Source: Spirochaetota bacterium (GTDB lineage: Bacteria > Spirochaetota > UBA4802 > UBA5368). From it: a DNA stretch of 64,000 bases. How positions within the stretch are numbered: position 1 is the stretch's first letter; each line of letters begins with the position of its first letter. Shown here piece by piece: positions 44,249 to 52,853 of this stretch. The DNA is taken from the NCBI GenBank assembly GCA_004297825.1, contig SCSX01000006.1, positions 1 through 64,000 on the forward strand, written 5' to 3'. The notes beneath the pieces were generated by a model that did no database searches, was not told the origin of the DNA, and worked only from the letters and a program-made list of their open reading frames with translations. The position numbers were made by a program, and so were the translations under genes.

Positions 44249-44866
44249 ATGGAGCATCGCACCAACAGGGAACGTGCCTGCGAGCGCGCCGCGGAGATCG
44301 CGGCGGAGGAGCTCGCTCGCGCGGACATGGCCCAACGCTGCGCCGTCCTGGGGCTCGCACCCCCGTGTCCGGACGGGACCGTTTCCCTGGAGGTTTTCGG
44401 GAGGGTCATCGTGCTCCGGCCGCCCGGATTCACGGCACGTGACGCGGAATCGGGGGAGCCGGCCCGCCCGGTCGACCGGGTGCTCGCCTTGCACTACCTC
44501 CTGAACCGCGCGCCGGTGCGGGAAACGGGCGAGCTCATGAGTTTCCGCGAGTTGCCGGGGGGCGCGTTCTACCTGGGGCCCTTCCTGGCGCGCACCGCGG
44601 CACCGCTCGTGAAATCGATCGGGAACGACATTGCCGTGCTCCGGAAACGGCTCGACCGCTTCAGGTGGAGCGAGGCGGCCCTGGGAGACCTGGGGGCGCG
44701 CATCCAGGGAGTGGGCGCGCTCTACCTTGTACTCGCGTATCGTACGGGGGACGCGGAGTTTCCGCCCTCGGCTGAGGTGTACTTCGACGCGACGATCAAG
44801 AAAGCTCTTTCCACCGAGGACGCCGCGGCGATGGCGACGCGCATCTGCCTGGGACTGGCGCGGTGA
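44249..44866 (+). CDS. DUF3786 protein
   Basis: 205 residues from ATG 44249. The DUF3786 pattern is visible: ALHYLLNRAPVRETGELMSF, RELPGGAFYLGPFLARTAAP, and a C-terminal LVLAYRTGDAEFPPSAEVYF. No catalytic motif is known. The family is common in anaerobes using corrinoid and Wood-Ljungdahl chemistry, which fits acsC and its reactivase in this window, although they lie 12 kb away. A perfect 20-base hairpin follows two bases after the stop. Confidence 0.8.
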   Translation: MEHRTNRERACERAAEIAAEELARADMAQRCAVLGLAPPCPDGTVSLEVFGRVIVLRPPGFTARDAESGEPARPVDRVLALHYLLNRAPVRETGELMSFRELPGGAFYLGPFLARTAAPLVKSIGNDIAVLRKRLDRFRWSEAALGDLGARIQGVGALYLVLAYRTGDAEFPPSAEVYFDATIKKALSTEDAAAMATRICLGLAR

Positions 44867-44868
44867 AA

Positions 44869-44888
44869 GCGCGGAAACGTTTCCGCGC
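44869..44888 (+). terminator. 20-base perfect palindrome, terminator-like
   Basis: GCGCGGAAAC mirrored as GTTTCCGCGC, two bases after the DUF3786 stop, followed by CGAAAAACAATTGAG with no U-tract on the plus strand. Confidence 0.55.
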
Positions 44889-44955
44889 CGAAAAACAATT
44901 GAGATTTTTCTCGCGCATGCATACCCTGACCCGAAACAAAAAGGAGCCGGACGCC

Positions 44956-45033
44956 ATGCAAAACGCACCGTTGAAAATCATCCTGCCTGCGCTGTGCGCA
45001 TGCACCCTATTCCTTAGAAGGCGCAGGCCGTGA
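44956..45033 (+). CDS. 25-residue upstream ORF coupled to the GIY-YIG gene
   Basis: ATG 44956 lies 10 bases after AAGGAG (44940-44945). It encodes MQNAPLKIILPALCACTLFL then RRRRP and stops at 45031-45033. The stop overlaps the GTG start of the GIY-YIG gene (GTGA), a classic coupling signal, and the GIY-YIG gene has no good ribosome site of its own. It may be a small membrane peptide (one hydrophobic stretch) or purely a translation-coupling leader. Confidence 0.4.
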   Translation: MQNAPLKIILPALCACTLFLRRRRP

Positions 45034-45314
45034 CGGCCGGGGAGCCCGCGGCCTGGACGGTCTACGTGCTCCGTTGCCGGGACGGGAGCCTCTACACCGG
45101 CATTACGAACGACCTCGAGTCCCGCATGCGCGAGCACCTCGAGGGAAAGGGCTCCCGCTACGTCCGTTCGCGCCTTCCCTTCAAGCTCGCCTACGAGGAG
45201 CGGGCCCCGGACCGGAGCGCGGCCCTTAAGCGCGAGGCGGCCATAAAAAAAATGGACCGCGCCGGAAAAATGGGGTTGATTTCAGGATGGGCCCGGGCTA
45301 TCCGGGAGCCTTGA
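45030..45314 (+). CDS. GIY-YIG nuclease superfamily protein
   Basis: 94 residues from a GTG that overlaps the upstream small ORF. The GIY-YIG signature is TVYVLRCRDGSLYTGITNDL, followed by MREHLEGKGSRYVRSRLPF and the catalytic-type Glu in LKREAAIKKMDRAGK. This is the UPF0213/YhbQ-like group of small stand-alone nucleases, which have modest DNA repair links. Ends 40 bp before the ABC-F gene. Confidence 0.92.
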   Translation: MTAGEPAAWTVYVLRCRDGSLYTGITNDLESRMREHLEGKGSRYVRSRLPFKLAYEERAPDRSAALKREAAIKKMDRAGKMGLISGWARAIREP

Positions 45315-45354
45315 GACCCTGGAGCGCCGATAAACCCATTGCACAGTCCAACCC

Positions 45355-47208
45355 ATGATCACCGTCGATAACCTTTCCAAGTCATTTGGCGCGCGCATGC
45401 TCTTCGACGGCGTGAGCTTCAGCCTGGGCTTCCGGGAGCGCGCGGGGCTCGTGGGCCGCAACGGCCACGGGAAGACCACGCTCTTCCGCATCATCCTGGG
45501 CGAGGAACAGGCCGATTCCGGGACCGTGGTGATCCCGCGCCATTACCGCGTGGGTCACGTGAGCCAGGTCCTCACCTTCTCGGAGTCCTCGGTCATCGAG
45601 GAGGGGTGCCGGGGACTGCCCGAGGCGCACCGCGACGAGAAGTGGCAGGTGGAAAAGATTCTCTCCGGCCTGGGGTTCACCGCGGCCGACATGCAGAAGG
45701 CGCCGCGCGAGCTCTCCGGCGGCTTCCAGGTGAGGCTCAATCTCGCCAAGTCGCTCGTATCGACCCCCAACCTCCTGCTCCTGGACGAGCCCACGAACTA
45801 CCTCGACATCACCTCGATACGCTGGCTCGCGCGCTTCCTGAACCAGTGGCAGTCGGAGCTGCTGCTCATCACGCACGATCGCGGATTCATGGACGGCGTC
45901 ATCACGCACACGATAGGCCTGCACCGCGGCAAGGCGCGCAAGATCGCCGGGGGGACGGACAAGTTCTACACGCAGATCATCAAGGACGAGGAGATCTACG
46001 AAAAAACGCGCGTGAACGACGAGCGGCGCCGCAAGGAGATAGAGGTGTTCATCAGCAGGTTCCGCGCGAAGGCGCGCCTGGGGAGCCTGGTGCAGTCGCG
46101 CGTGAAGGCGCTGGAAAAGCAGGAAAAGCAGAACAAGCTCAAAAAGATCAAGACGCTCGACTTCGCGTTCAGGGAGGCCCCCTTCCCGGGCAAGTACACG
46201 CTCACGGCCCAGGGGATCACCTTTTCGTATTCCGGCGGGGAACCCTGGCTCATTAACGGGTTCGATCTCACGATCGGGCGCAACGATCGCGTGTGCGTGA
46301 TCGGACGAAACGGCAGGGGCAAGTCCACCCTGCTCCGCCTCATGACGGGAGACCTCGCGCCGGCGGCCGGCGAGGTGAGCCTGAATCCCAATACGCGGAT
46401 GGGCTATTACGCGCAGACGAACATGCACGTCCTCAGGCCCACGATGACGATCGAGGACGAGGTCCTTTCGGTCGTGCCCTCGGGCGAGCGGCAGGCGGCG
46501 CGCAATATCTGCGGGGCGATGCTCTTCGAGGGCGACGACGCGCTCAAGAAGATCGCGGTGCTCTCCGGCGGGGAGAAGAGCCGGGTGCTTTTGGCGAGGA
46601 TCCTCGCGGCGCCCGCGAACATCCTCATACTGGACGAGCCCACCAATCACCTCGACATGGAATCCTGCGACGCCCTGCTCGCGGCGCTCGACAATTTCGA
46701 CGGCGCGGTGGTCATGGTGACCCACAACGAGATGTTCCTTCACGCCCTCGCCACGCGCATCGTGGCCTTCCAGGGGGGCAAGGCGCAGGTGCACGAGGGA
46801 ACGTACCAGGACTTCCTCGGGAAGATCGGCTGGGAGGAGGAGTCTGCGGCGGCGGATCGCGACGGGTCCTCTTCATCGGAGGCAGCCCTGAACCGCAAGG
46901 AGCTACGGAGGATTCGGTCCGATATCGTCACCCGGCGGTCGCGCACCCTTAAGCCCCTAGAAAAGCGTATCGGCGCGCTCGAAGAGGAAATCGCCGCCGC
47001 GGAAACGGAGCTCGCGGAGACGAACCGCCTGCTCATCGAGGCTTCCCGGCTGGGCGAGGGCGCGCGGATCCAGGAATTGTCTATCCGCGCCCACGACCTC
47101 TCCTCGCGCGCCGAATCGCTCTACGCGGACCTGGACGAGGCGACCTGCCGCCACGAGGACGAAACGCGCCGATTCGACGAAGAGCTTGCCGCACTAGGAG
47201 ACGCGTAG
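45355..47208 (+). CDS. ABC-F family ATPase
   Basis: 617 residues. Two ABC domains: Walker A GRNGHGKTT and GRNGRGKST, signatures LSGGFQVRLNL and LSGGEKSRVLL, Walker B LLLLDEPTNYLD and ILILDEPTNHLD. No TM segments; the C-terminal 110 residues form a charged coiled coil (IGALEEEIAAAETELAETNR) and there is a linker (ERRRKEIEVFISRFRAKARL) typical of the ribosome-associated ABC-F class (Uup/EttA-like). Probable role in translation rescue or regulation. Confidence 0.93.
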   Translation: MITVDNLSKSFGARMLFDGVSFSLGFRERAGLVGRNGHGKTTLFRIILGEEQADSGTVVIPRHYRVGHVSQVLTFSESSVIEEGCRGLPEAHRDEKWQVEKILSGLGFTAADMQKAPRELSGGFQVRLNLAKSLVSTPNLLLLDEPTNYLDITSIRWLARFLNQWQSELLLITHDRGFMDGVITHTIGLHRGKARKIAGGTDKFYTQIIKDEEIYEKTRVNDERRRKEIEVFISRFRAKARLGSLVQSRVKALEKQEKQNKLKKIKTLDFAFREAPFPGKYTLTAQGITFSYSGGEPWLINGFDLTIGRNDRVCVIGRNGRGKSTLLRLMTGDLAPAAGEVSLNPNTRMGYYAQTNMHVLRPTMTIEDEVLSVVPSGERQAARNICGAMLFEGDDALKKIAVLSGGEKSRVLLARILAAPANILILDEPTNHLDMESCDALLAALDNFDGAVVMVTHNEMFLHALATRIVAFQGGKAQVHEGTYQDFLGKIGWEEESAAADRDGSSSSEAALNRKELRRIRSDIVTRRSRTLKPLEKRIGALEEEIAAAETELAETNRLLIEASRLGEGARIQELSIRAHDLSSRAESLYADLDEATCRHEDETRRFDEELAALGDA

Positions 47209-47377
47209 CCCGGTTCCTTGACTTCATAGCGATACATCCATATATTTTCTGCAGGCGTCCATATCGCACCCGGTATGGAACGATCTCCCTATCCCGTGTA
47301 CACAATGTCGTATTCGCATTGCCAGGCTGCCGATTCCGGGGTGCTATCCCCCGCGACGCCGAAAGCGAAGGTGTCCC

Positions 47378-49351
47378 ATGCGGAATGGGAACGACAGCGA
47401 CATGCGCGAAAAATCAGCCCTCCGGGGGGATCCCTGCGCTTCCCCCCACAGGCAGGGCCCGGGCATTCCCGGGGCCCTGGCCGGGGCGGCGCTGTGCGCC
47501 CTCGCGATCGTCCTCCTCGTGGAGCTTCTTGAATTTATCCTCGCGCCGGGCCTGCCGGCACCGTACCGGCTGCTCCTTGGAGCCGCGGCGGGAACAGCCG
47601 CCGGACTGGTGTCCGCCTGGTATGTCGTATTCCGTATGCTGAAGGATTATCGGAGAAACCTGGACGGTATAATCGGGCGCCTGCGCACCGAGGAAGAGCT
47701 CCAACGCAGCGAGGAGCGCCTGGGAACGCTCATACGGAATATTAACGAATACGTGTACAGCGTATACTTCACCGGCGGGACGCTTTCGTCCGCATTTCAC
47801 AGCCCGCAATCCGAAAAGGTGACCGGGTACACCCCCGCGGAATACGAGGCCGATCCCGACCTCTGGCACCGGATGCTCTATCCCGCGGACCGCGAGCGCG
47901 TGCTCGCGTTTTTCGGGAACGTGCGCGCCAACCTGAACCCGGACCCGATCGAGCACCGCATCGTCCACAAGAACGGCGAGACCCGGTGGATATCCAATAC
48001 CGCGTCGGTCATCCTGGACGAATGGGGCGAGGTGGCGCGCCTCGACGGGTTCGTACTGGACATCACCAGCCGCAAGCAGGCCGAGGAAGAGCTGCACGGG
48101 TACCGCGACCGCCTCGAGGAGCTCGTGTGCGCGCGCACGGGGGAGCTCGAAGCCGCGAACACGAGCCTCCAGCGGGAGATCGCCGGGCGCCGGCTTTATG
48201 AGGAGAAGCTCAAGAGAAGCGAGATCAAGAACCGTACGATACTCGAATCGTCGACCGACGCCGTCTTCCTGGAATCCCTGGACGGCCGCATATTGGACTG
48301 CAACCAGTCGGCGTGCGACCAGTTCGGCTACACTCGCGAGGAATTGCACGGCATCACCGTGATGGACCTGCTCCCCGGGGACGCCGGCATGATCCATCCG
48401 GATGCCGTCCGCGACAGGCTTGCCGGCGACGGCATTTTCATCGAGACGAGAAACATGAGAAAAGACGGCAGCGTCTTTCCCTGCGAGGTGCGCGCGCGCC
48501 TCGTGGTCATCCAGGACGAGGAGCTTGTGGTGGTGTTCGTGCACGACCTTACCGCGGCCAGGCGCGCGGAGGAGGAAATACGCTCGCTCAACGAGAATCT
48601 CACGGGCGCCGTCGCGAAGCTGGAGGAGGCGAACAGGGAGCTCGAGGCGTTCAACTACACGGTCTCGCACGATCTTCGCCTTCCGCTCCTCACCATAGGC
48701 GGGTACGCGAACCTGGTCGCCCGTCATTTCGGCGGGCTCATCCCCGATGAGGCGCACCGCTACCTGAAGATAATCGGGGACGAGGTCCGCAGGATGGAAA
48801 ACCTGTTAAGCGACCTGCTGGAGCTTTCCCGCCTGGAAAACCACCAGTTCGATCTCAAGCCGATCGATATTGCCGCGATGTCGACGCGCATATTCTCGCT
48901 GCTCGGTCCGCGGGAGGATGACCGGCAGCCCAGCCTTCAAGCGGGCACCCTGCCCCCGTGCTTCGGCGACGAGGTCATGATCGAGCAGCTTCTTAAAAAT
49001 TTGATAGGGAATTCGCTCAAATATTCGTCGCGGCAGCGCCATCCAAAAATAGAAATGGGGGGATGGAACCAGGGGATCGAAAATACCTATTTCGTGAAGG
49101 ACAACGGTATCGGTTTCGACATGAAGGATGCCGATAAGCTTTTCGAAATTTTCGAGCGGCTGCATCCCCAGGAGGAATTCCCCGGCACGGGTGTGGGTCT
49201 TACCATTGTGCAGCGCATCGTCTGCCGGCACGGGGGACGCGTATGGGCGGAATCAAGGCCCGGGAAAGGAGCGACCTTTTTTTTCACGCTCCCGGCGGTA
49301 CAGGTCGATGTAAATCCGCGGCAAAATACAAAGGCATTGGCCACGGATTGA
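47378..49351 (+). CDS. Membrane PAS sensor histidine kinase
   Basis: 657 residues. Two N-terminal TM segments (ALAGAALCALAIVLLVELLE and LLLGAAAGTAAGLVSAWYVV) with almost no periplasmic loop, then a PAS/PAC (about 110-230, HRIVHKNGETRWISNTASVI), coiled coil, a second PAS (about 285-410), HisKA with phosphoacceptor His in FNYTVSHDLRLPLLTIG, and HATPase (LLKNLIGNSLKYSS, NGIGFDMKDAD, GTGVGLTIVQRI). The last 16 residues (VDVNPRQNTKALATD) come from an interspersed repeat at 49310 that provides the stop. The response regulator is not adjacent. Confidence 0.9.
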   Translation: MRNGNDSDMREKSALRGDPCASPHRQGPGIPGALAGAALCALAIVLLVELLEFILAPGLPAPYRLLLGAAAGTAAGLVSAWYVVFRMLKDYRRNLDGIIGRLRTEEELQRSEERLGTLIRNINEYVYSVYFTGGTLSSAFHSPQSEKVTGYTPAEYEADPDLWHRMLYPADRERVLAFFGNVRANLNPDPIEHRIVHKNGETRWISNTASVILDEWGEVARLDGFVLDITSRKQAEEELHGYRDRLEELVCARTGELEAANTSLQREIAGRRLYEEKLKRSEIKNRTILESSTDAVFLESLDGRILDCNQSACDQFGYTREELHGITVMDLLPGDAGMIHPDAVRDRLAGDGIFIETRNMRKDGSVFPCEVRARLVVIQDEELVVVFVHDLTAARRAEEEIRSLNENLTGAVAKLEEANRELEAFNYTVSHDLRLPLLTIGGYANLVARHFGGLIPDEAHRYLKIIGDEVRRMENLLSDLLELSRLENHQFDLKPIDIAAMSTRIFSLLGPREDDRQPSLQAGTLPPCFGDEVMIEQLLKNLIGNSLKYSSRQRHPKIEMGGWNQGIENTYFVKDNGIGFDMKDADKLFEIFERLHPQEEFPGTGVGLTIVQRIVCRHGGRVWAESRPGKGATFFFTLPAVQVDVNPRQNTKALATD

Positions 49352-50286
49352 CGCGGATGAACGCGGATTTTTTGTCGGCAAAGTGGGATGCCGTGTCCTT
49401 TAGGCTCCGACGGTGCGGGCAGGCAGGCGATGTCGAGAAGATCCTTTCCCAGGCGCGCCGCGACGTACGCGCACTTTACCTTGAGCAGGAAGTACATCCG
49501 CGCCCCCCGCTTCGCGAACCCATCGAGCTCGCCGTCGATGACCGTTTCCAGGTTCCCCTGTCCCTTGAAGACAATCATGTCCGCGGAGGCGAGCGCGTCC
49601 AGGAATTCGGGGGACGATGCGCGTCCGTCCACCCCGGGGAGCGCGGCCCCCGTCGTGACAATGCGCACCAACCCGTCCAGGCCCGACGCACGCGCGTCGT
49701 CCAGCGTCGCGTCATTGATGATGGGGCCGCCCCGTACCGCGAAGACTACGCGCGAAGGGCCAAGGCGCTCGAGGAGCAGCCGGTCGAAAACGATTTCCCC
49801 CGCGTTGTCGCCCACGTAGAGTATGCGCTCCGCGTGCGCGGCGTCCTCCCGGAACGCGCGCGCGAAGTCCTCGTCCGCGTCGCCCGCCAGGGCGCGCTCC
49901 ATGGACTCCAGTATATCGGCCCGCCCCGCCCCCTGCCGCGCGCCATAGTCTATGATGTTCCCGGCGATCGCGACCCTGAGCGCGGCCATGAGCGGGTCCG
50001 GGCTCGCATCGACGCGTGCCTTCATCGCGGGAAAAAGCTCGAGCGAGACTTGCGTGCTGCGGCGCTTCAATTCACGGTAGGGGTCCTCGTCGCCCAGCAG
50101 GTCTCTGATCTTTGCGTGAAACGCCGCCGCGGCCGCCGGGGGCGACAGGTTCATGTCGAACGCGGCCAGGCCGGCGAGCGCGGCCTTCATGCAGGCCATC
50201 TTCGCATCGGGGTCGATCGGGGCATGCTCGAGCAGTGCCTCTATCTGTCTCACGCTGCAGGTCACGCATCCGAGCGTCATCTTCAC
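49087..50286 (-). CDS. DUF89/ARMT1-like protein, C-terminus replaced by a repeat
   Basis: 399 residues from GTG 50286, with GGAGG seven bases upstream; ATG 50280 is an alternative. Family features: TLGCVTCSVRQIEALLEHAP with CxxC, GNIIDYGARQG, ILYVGDNAGEIVFDRLLLER and GGPIINDATLDDA, and FKGQGNLETVIDGE; these are the metal-binding and phosphatase-like motifs of DUF89. The native frame ends around residue 290 (PAPSEPKGHG). From there the frame continues through an interspersed repeat and then antisense through the kinase gene, so about 105 residues have no family similarity. It may be damaged or simply extended. Confidence 0.75.
   Translation of the reverse strand: MKMTLGCVTCSVRQIEALLEHAPIDPDAKMACMKAALAGLAAFDMNLSPPAAAAAFHAKIRDLLGDEDPYRELKRRSTQVSLELFPAMKARVDASPDPLMAALRVAIAGNIIDYGARQGAGRADILESMERALAGDADEDFARAFREDAAHAERILYVGDNAGEIVFDRLLLERLGPSRVVFAVRGGPIINDATLDDARASGLDGLVRIVTTGAALPGVDGRASSPEFLDALASADMIVFKGQGNLETVIDGELDGFAKRGARMYFLLKVKCAYVAARLGKDLLDIACLPAPSEPKGHGIPLCRQKIRVHPRQSVANAFVFCRGFTSTCTAGSVKKKVAPFPGLDSAHTRPPCRQTMRCTMVRPTPVPGNSSWGCSRSKISKSLSASFMSKPIPLSFTK
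49310..49371. repeat. Interspersed repeat, copy 1 (CACGGATT family)
   Basis: Reads GTAAATCCGCGGCAAAATAC, AAAGGCATTGGCCACGGATT, GACGCGGATGAACGCGGATT. Forms an imperfect palindrome of CCGTGGA/TCCACGG-type units. Shared with 50404-50461 and in part with 50565-50629 and 60097-60181. It contains the last codons and stop of the kinase gene and the changed end of the DUF89 gene. Confidence 0.85.
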
Positions 50287-50403
50287 GCCGTTACCTCCGG
50301 TATCGTCATCGCAGCGCCATTCAGGCATGACCCGCGCGGGACGGCAAATCCTTTATGGACGGGCGTATTGGCCCCCGCATCGCCGTGATCCGTGGAAATC
50401 CGT

Positions 50404-50500
50404 GTAAATCCGCGGCAAAATACAAAGGCATTGGCCACGGATTGACACGGATGAACACGGATTTTTGTTGGCCTGATCGTTGCGTAATGGTTTTCAGCGG
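50404..50500. repeat. Interspersed repeat, copy 2, first unit of a tandem duplication
   Basis: Starts GTAAATCCGCGGCAAAATAC and ends TGATCGTTGCGTAATGGTTT then TCAGCG. The end recurs at 50636-50661. It differs from copy 1 mainly in ACACGG for GCGCGG-type changes (A/G swaps). Confidence 0.85.
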
Positions 50501-50564
50501 AGCGGGTTTGTGGAAAACCGACTATCCTGCTCTTCCGTGATCCGTGGAAATCCGTGGAAATCCG

Positions 50565-50661
50565 TGTAAATCCGCGGTAAAATACAAAGGCATTAACCGC
50601 GAATGGACGCGAATGAACACGAATTTAAGGATCGTGATCGTTGCGTAATGGTTTTCAGCGA
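50565..50661. repeat. Interspersed repeat, second unit of the tandem duplication
   Basis: Offset by 161 bp from the unit at 50404. The 5' part matches (GTAAATCCGCGG then AAAATACAAAGGCATT) and so does the 3' part (TGATCGTTGCGTAATGGTTT); the middle is the AACCGCGAATGGACGCGAAT variant seen again at 60100. Confidence 0.85.
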
Positions 50662-50716
50662 GGCTGCTCTCCGGAGATCGGTTCGCTCTGCCCGGCGCAA
50701 AAAAAAACGCTCGCGA

Positions 50717-50745
50717 TTGTCACGAACACGGGTTTATTGTGTATA
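50717..50745 (+). promoter_or_regulatory. Probable promoter of the ECF sigma-factor gene
   Basis: TTGTCA (50717-50722), 17-base spacer, TGTATA (50740-50745); the start codon at 50765 follows with GGGGGAGG, leaving a very short leader. Confidence 0.55.
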
Positions 50746-50764
50746 AGGGACAGGGGGAGGAACG

Positions 50765-51646
50765 ATGTACAACCCGTTTGTCGAGATCAGGGACGAGACC
50801 GAAAGGGACGAGGACATCGTCGCGCGCGTGCTCGAAGGGGACGCCGCCGCGCTCGAGCGGCTGGTCTACCGCCACCAGGCCTGGATATACAACATCGCCC
50901 TCAAGATGGTGCTCGACCGCCACGATGCGGAGGACGTGACGCAGGAGATACTGCTGAAGATCGTCACGCACCTGTCGGCTTACAATCCGGCGAAGGGATC
51001 GATACGCACCTGGATTTACCGTATCGCCGCCAACCACGTGATCACTATGCGGACCAGGGGCCCCGAAACGCTCGTGGCGAGCGCGCGAATTAAGGACGCC
51101 TTCACGCCCGCGGTGGATGACCTGGAGGACACCCGCGACTCGAACCGTCCCGACTATCGGCTCCTCGCCGATGAAGCCCGGGAGCTCTGCCTGACGGGGC
51201 TCCTGCTCTGCCTGGACCGGCGCAAGAGGCTCGCCTTCATCCTGGGCGAAATCTTCCAGGCGGGCGCGCGCTCCGGCGCGGAGATACTGGGCGTAAGCGA
51301 GTCCAATTTCCGCGCACTCCTTTCCCGCGCGCGAAAGCAGCTCGCGAATTTCCTTGAGGCGCGCTGCGGGCTCATCGATCCCGCAAACCCGTGCCGATGC
51401 GCGCTTCAAGTCGGGAACATGATCCGCGCGCGGTGGCTCCCGGACGGGGACGCGGGAAGCACGGCTTCGCACCGGCGGAAGATCGCGGACGTGGTCGTCG
51501 TGAAGACCCGGGAACGCACGAAGGAATTGTCAAATGCGCTCCGCCTCTATCGCGACACGCCCTTTGAGGAAAACACGGAGTTGTCGGGACGAATCCTGGA
51601 AATCATGGGGCGCGAGGACGTACGGGAGCTTTTCATGCTTCAGTGA
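50765..51646 (+). CDS. Sigma-70 family (ECF-like) RNA polymerase sigma factor
   Basis: 293 residues with GGGGGAGG upstream. Region 2: LVYRHQAWIYNIALKMVLDR, HDAEDVTQEILLKIVTHLSA, GSIRTWIYRIAANHVITMR. Region 4: LCLDRRKRLAFILGEIFQAG, GAEILGVSESNFRALLSRAR, KQLANFLEA. The C-terminal 100 residues go beyond a usual ECF factor and start with a Cys cluster (CGLIDPANPCRCALQ), which could hold a metal or sense redox. No anti-sigma gene is adjacent; the short DUF3795 gene follows. Confidence 0.92.
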   Translation: MYNPFVEIRDETERDEDIVARVLEGDAAALERLVYRHQAWIYNIALKMVLDRHDAEDVTQEILLKIVTHLSAYNPAKGSIRTWIYRIAANHVITMRTRGPETLVASARIKDAFTPAVDDLEDTRDSNRPDYRLLADEARELCLTGLLLCLDRRKRLAFILGEIFQAGARSGAEILGVSESNFRALLSRARKQLANFLEARCGLIDPANPCRCALQVGNMIRARWLPDGDAGSTASHRRKIADVVVVKTRERTKELSNALRLYRDTPFEENTELSGRILEIMGREDVRELFMLQ

Positions 51647-51716
51647 GATTTCTTTGACCGTTATGCGCAATTTAAAAAGAATTTAACGATCCGATATTCA
51701 CACAGGGAGGAACATC

Positions 51717-52064
51717 ATGAGTGAAATGATTGCAATGTGCGGGCTCGACTGCGCGGCATGTCCCGTGTACCGGGCGACGCAAAAAAACGACGATGAGAAG
51801 CGCGCAAAGGTCGCGGAACTCTGGTCGAAGATGTTCGGCCGTCCGTTCACGATCGACGAGATAAACTGCGACGGCTGTCTTTCGGGATCCGATACGCTTT
51901 TCGGCCACTGCAAGTCGTGCGTCGTGCGGTTGTGCGGGATGGAGAAGGGACACGACACCTGTGCCGCCTGCGCCGATTATTCCTGCGCGAAGCTGGACGG
52001 CCTCCTGTCGTTCATCCCCAACCCCGCCGCGCGTCAAAACCTGGAGGCGCGCAGGAAGGGCTGA
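51717..52064 (+). CDS. DUF3795 cysteine-rich protein
   Basis: 115 residues with GGAGGAAC-type ribosome site. Cysteines: MCGLDCAACPVYRAT (8, 12, 15), INCDGCLSG, HCKSCVVRLCGME, TCAACADYSCAKLDG. The first motif and the CxxC series are typical of DUF3795, small proteins that probably bind zinc or an iron-sulfur cluster; function unknown. Frequent in anaerobes. Confidence 0.88.
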   Translation: MSEMIAMCGLDCAACPVYRATQKNDDEKRAKVAELWSKMFGRPFTIDEINCDGCLSGSDTLFGHCKSCVVRLCGMEKGHDTCAACADYSCAKLDGLLSFIPNPAARQNLEARRKG

Positions 52065-52084
52065 AATCATGGTTTCGCCGGAAA

Positions 52085-52114
52085 GGCCCTCCTGCCATGA
52101 TACGCGGGAGGGCC
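52085..52114. terminator. Hairpin between convergent genes
   Basis: GGCCCTCC pairs with GGAGGGCC across a 14-base loop, 21 bp after the DUF3795 stop and 31 bp before the convergent PAP2 stop. No U-tract, so moderate confidence. Confidence 0.5.
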
Positions 52115-52144
52115 GGTACTGCGGGGCTCTGACCCCTTTAATGC

Positions 52145-52678
52145 CTAGAGTATCACCCACATGGCGCCATATGCGGACGCAACGCCAAGAATTGCCCCGC
52201 TGATTACATCGGAGGGATAATGCACGCCGTTGTACACCCTTGAGAACGCGACCCCCGAGGCCCATGCATATAACGGGATGGGGCTGAATCCGTAGAATAC
52301 GGGGAGCACGGCCGCGATCAGGAACGCGCCCGCGGTATGCCCGGAGGGAAAGCTGAACTTGTCGGGCGGCTTCACCAGGCACTGGATCCCTGCGCTTTCG
52401 CACGGGCGCTCGCGCCTCACCAGGTTCTTTACCGCCTTTTGAATAATGAGCTCTATCCCGAACGCCGAGAGCGTGACCCCGAAGACGGTCCGCGCCCCCT
52501 GCAGGTCGAACACCAGAATCGCGATCGCCGGGAGTATATAGAGGTACCCGTCCGCGCTTGCGGAGAGCAGGTACATGATCCGGTCGAAAAAACGCGCCCC
52601 GGTCAAAAAAGATACCTTTCTGCAAAGGAGCTTGTCGAAATCGTCCAGGTGCGCCGCTACTGCCTTCATCATGGCCAT
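52145..52678 (-). CDS. PAP2 superfamily phosphatase
   Basis: 177 residues, about five TM segments. The three PAP2 motifs are intact: KNLVRRERP, KFSFPSGHTAGAF and SRVYNGVHYPSDVISG, with the conserved Arg, His and Asp. It dephosphorylates lipid phosphates such as undecaprenyl-PP or phosphatidic acid at the inner membrane. A start at ATG 52678 or 52672 fits; no strong ribosome site. Confidence 0.9.
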   Translation of the reverse strand: MAMMKAVAAHLDDFDKLLCRKVSFLTGARFFDRIMYLLSASADGYLYILPAIAILVFDLQGARTVFGVTLSAFGIELIIQKAVKNLVRRERPCESAGIQCLVKPPDKFSFPSGHTAGAFLIAAVLPVFYGFSPIPLYAWASGVAFSRVYNGVHYPSDVISGAILGVASAYGAMWVIL

Positions 52679-52853
52679 TCACCCCACATGGTTTCCGCTT
52701 TTCTGTTTGTTTCTCCGCGGAATGAATAAGCCTTCCCCTCGAGATACAATGCGTGAAATATAGTGCAATACCCGGGATATTCAAGGGAGGGCGAGTATTT
52801 TTTACAATCCCGTGAAAATTCGGCTGGTGATATCGTCTCCCACACCGCCCCCG

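Larger units (their letters stand above)
50287..50764. other. 478-bp intergenic region filled largely by repeats
   Basis: Between the divergent DUF89 and sigma-factor genes. Most of 50380-50661 is made of the interspersed repeat and its tandem copy. The promoter of the sigma-factor gene is at 50717-50745. Short plus-strand ORFs over the DUF89 start are shadows. Confidence 0.7.
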
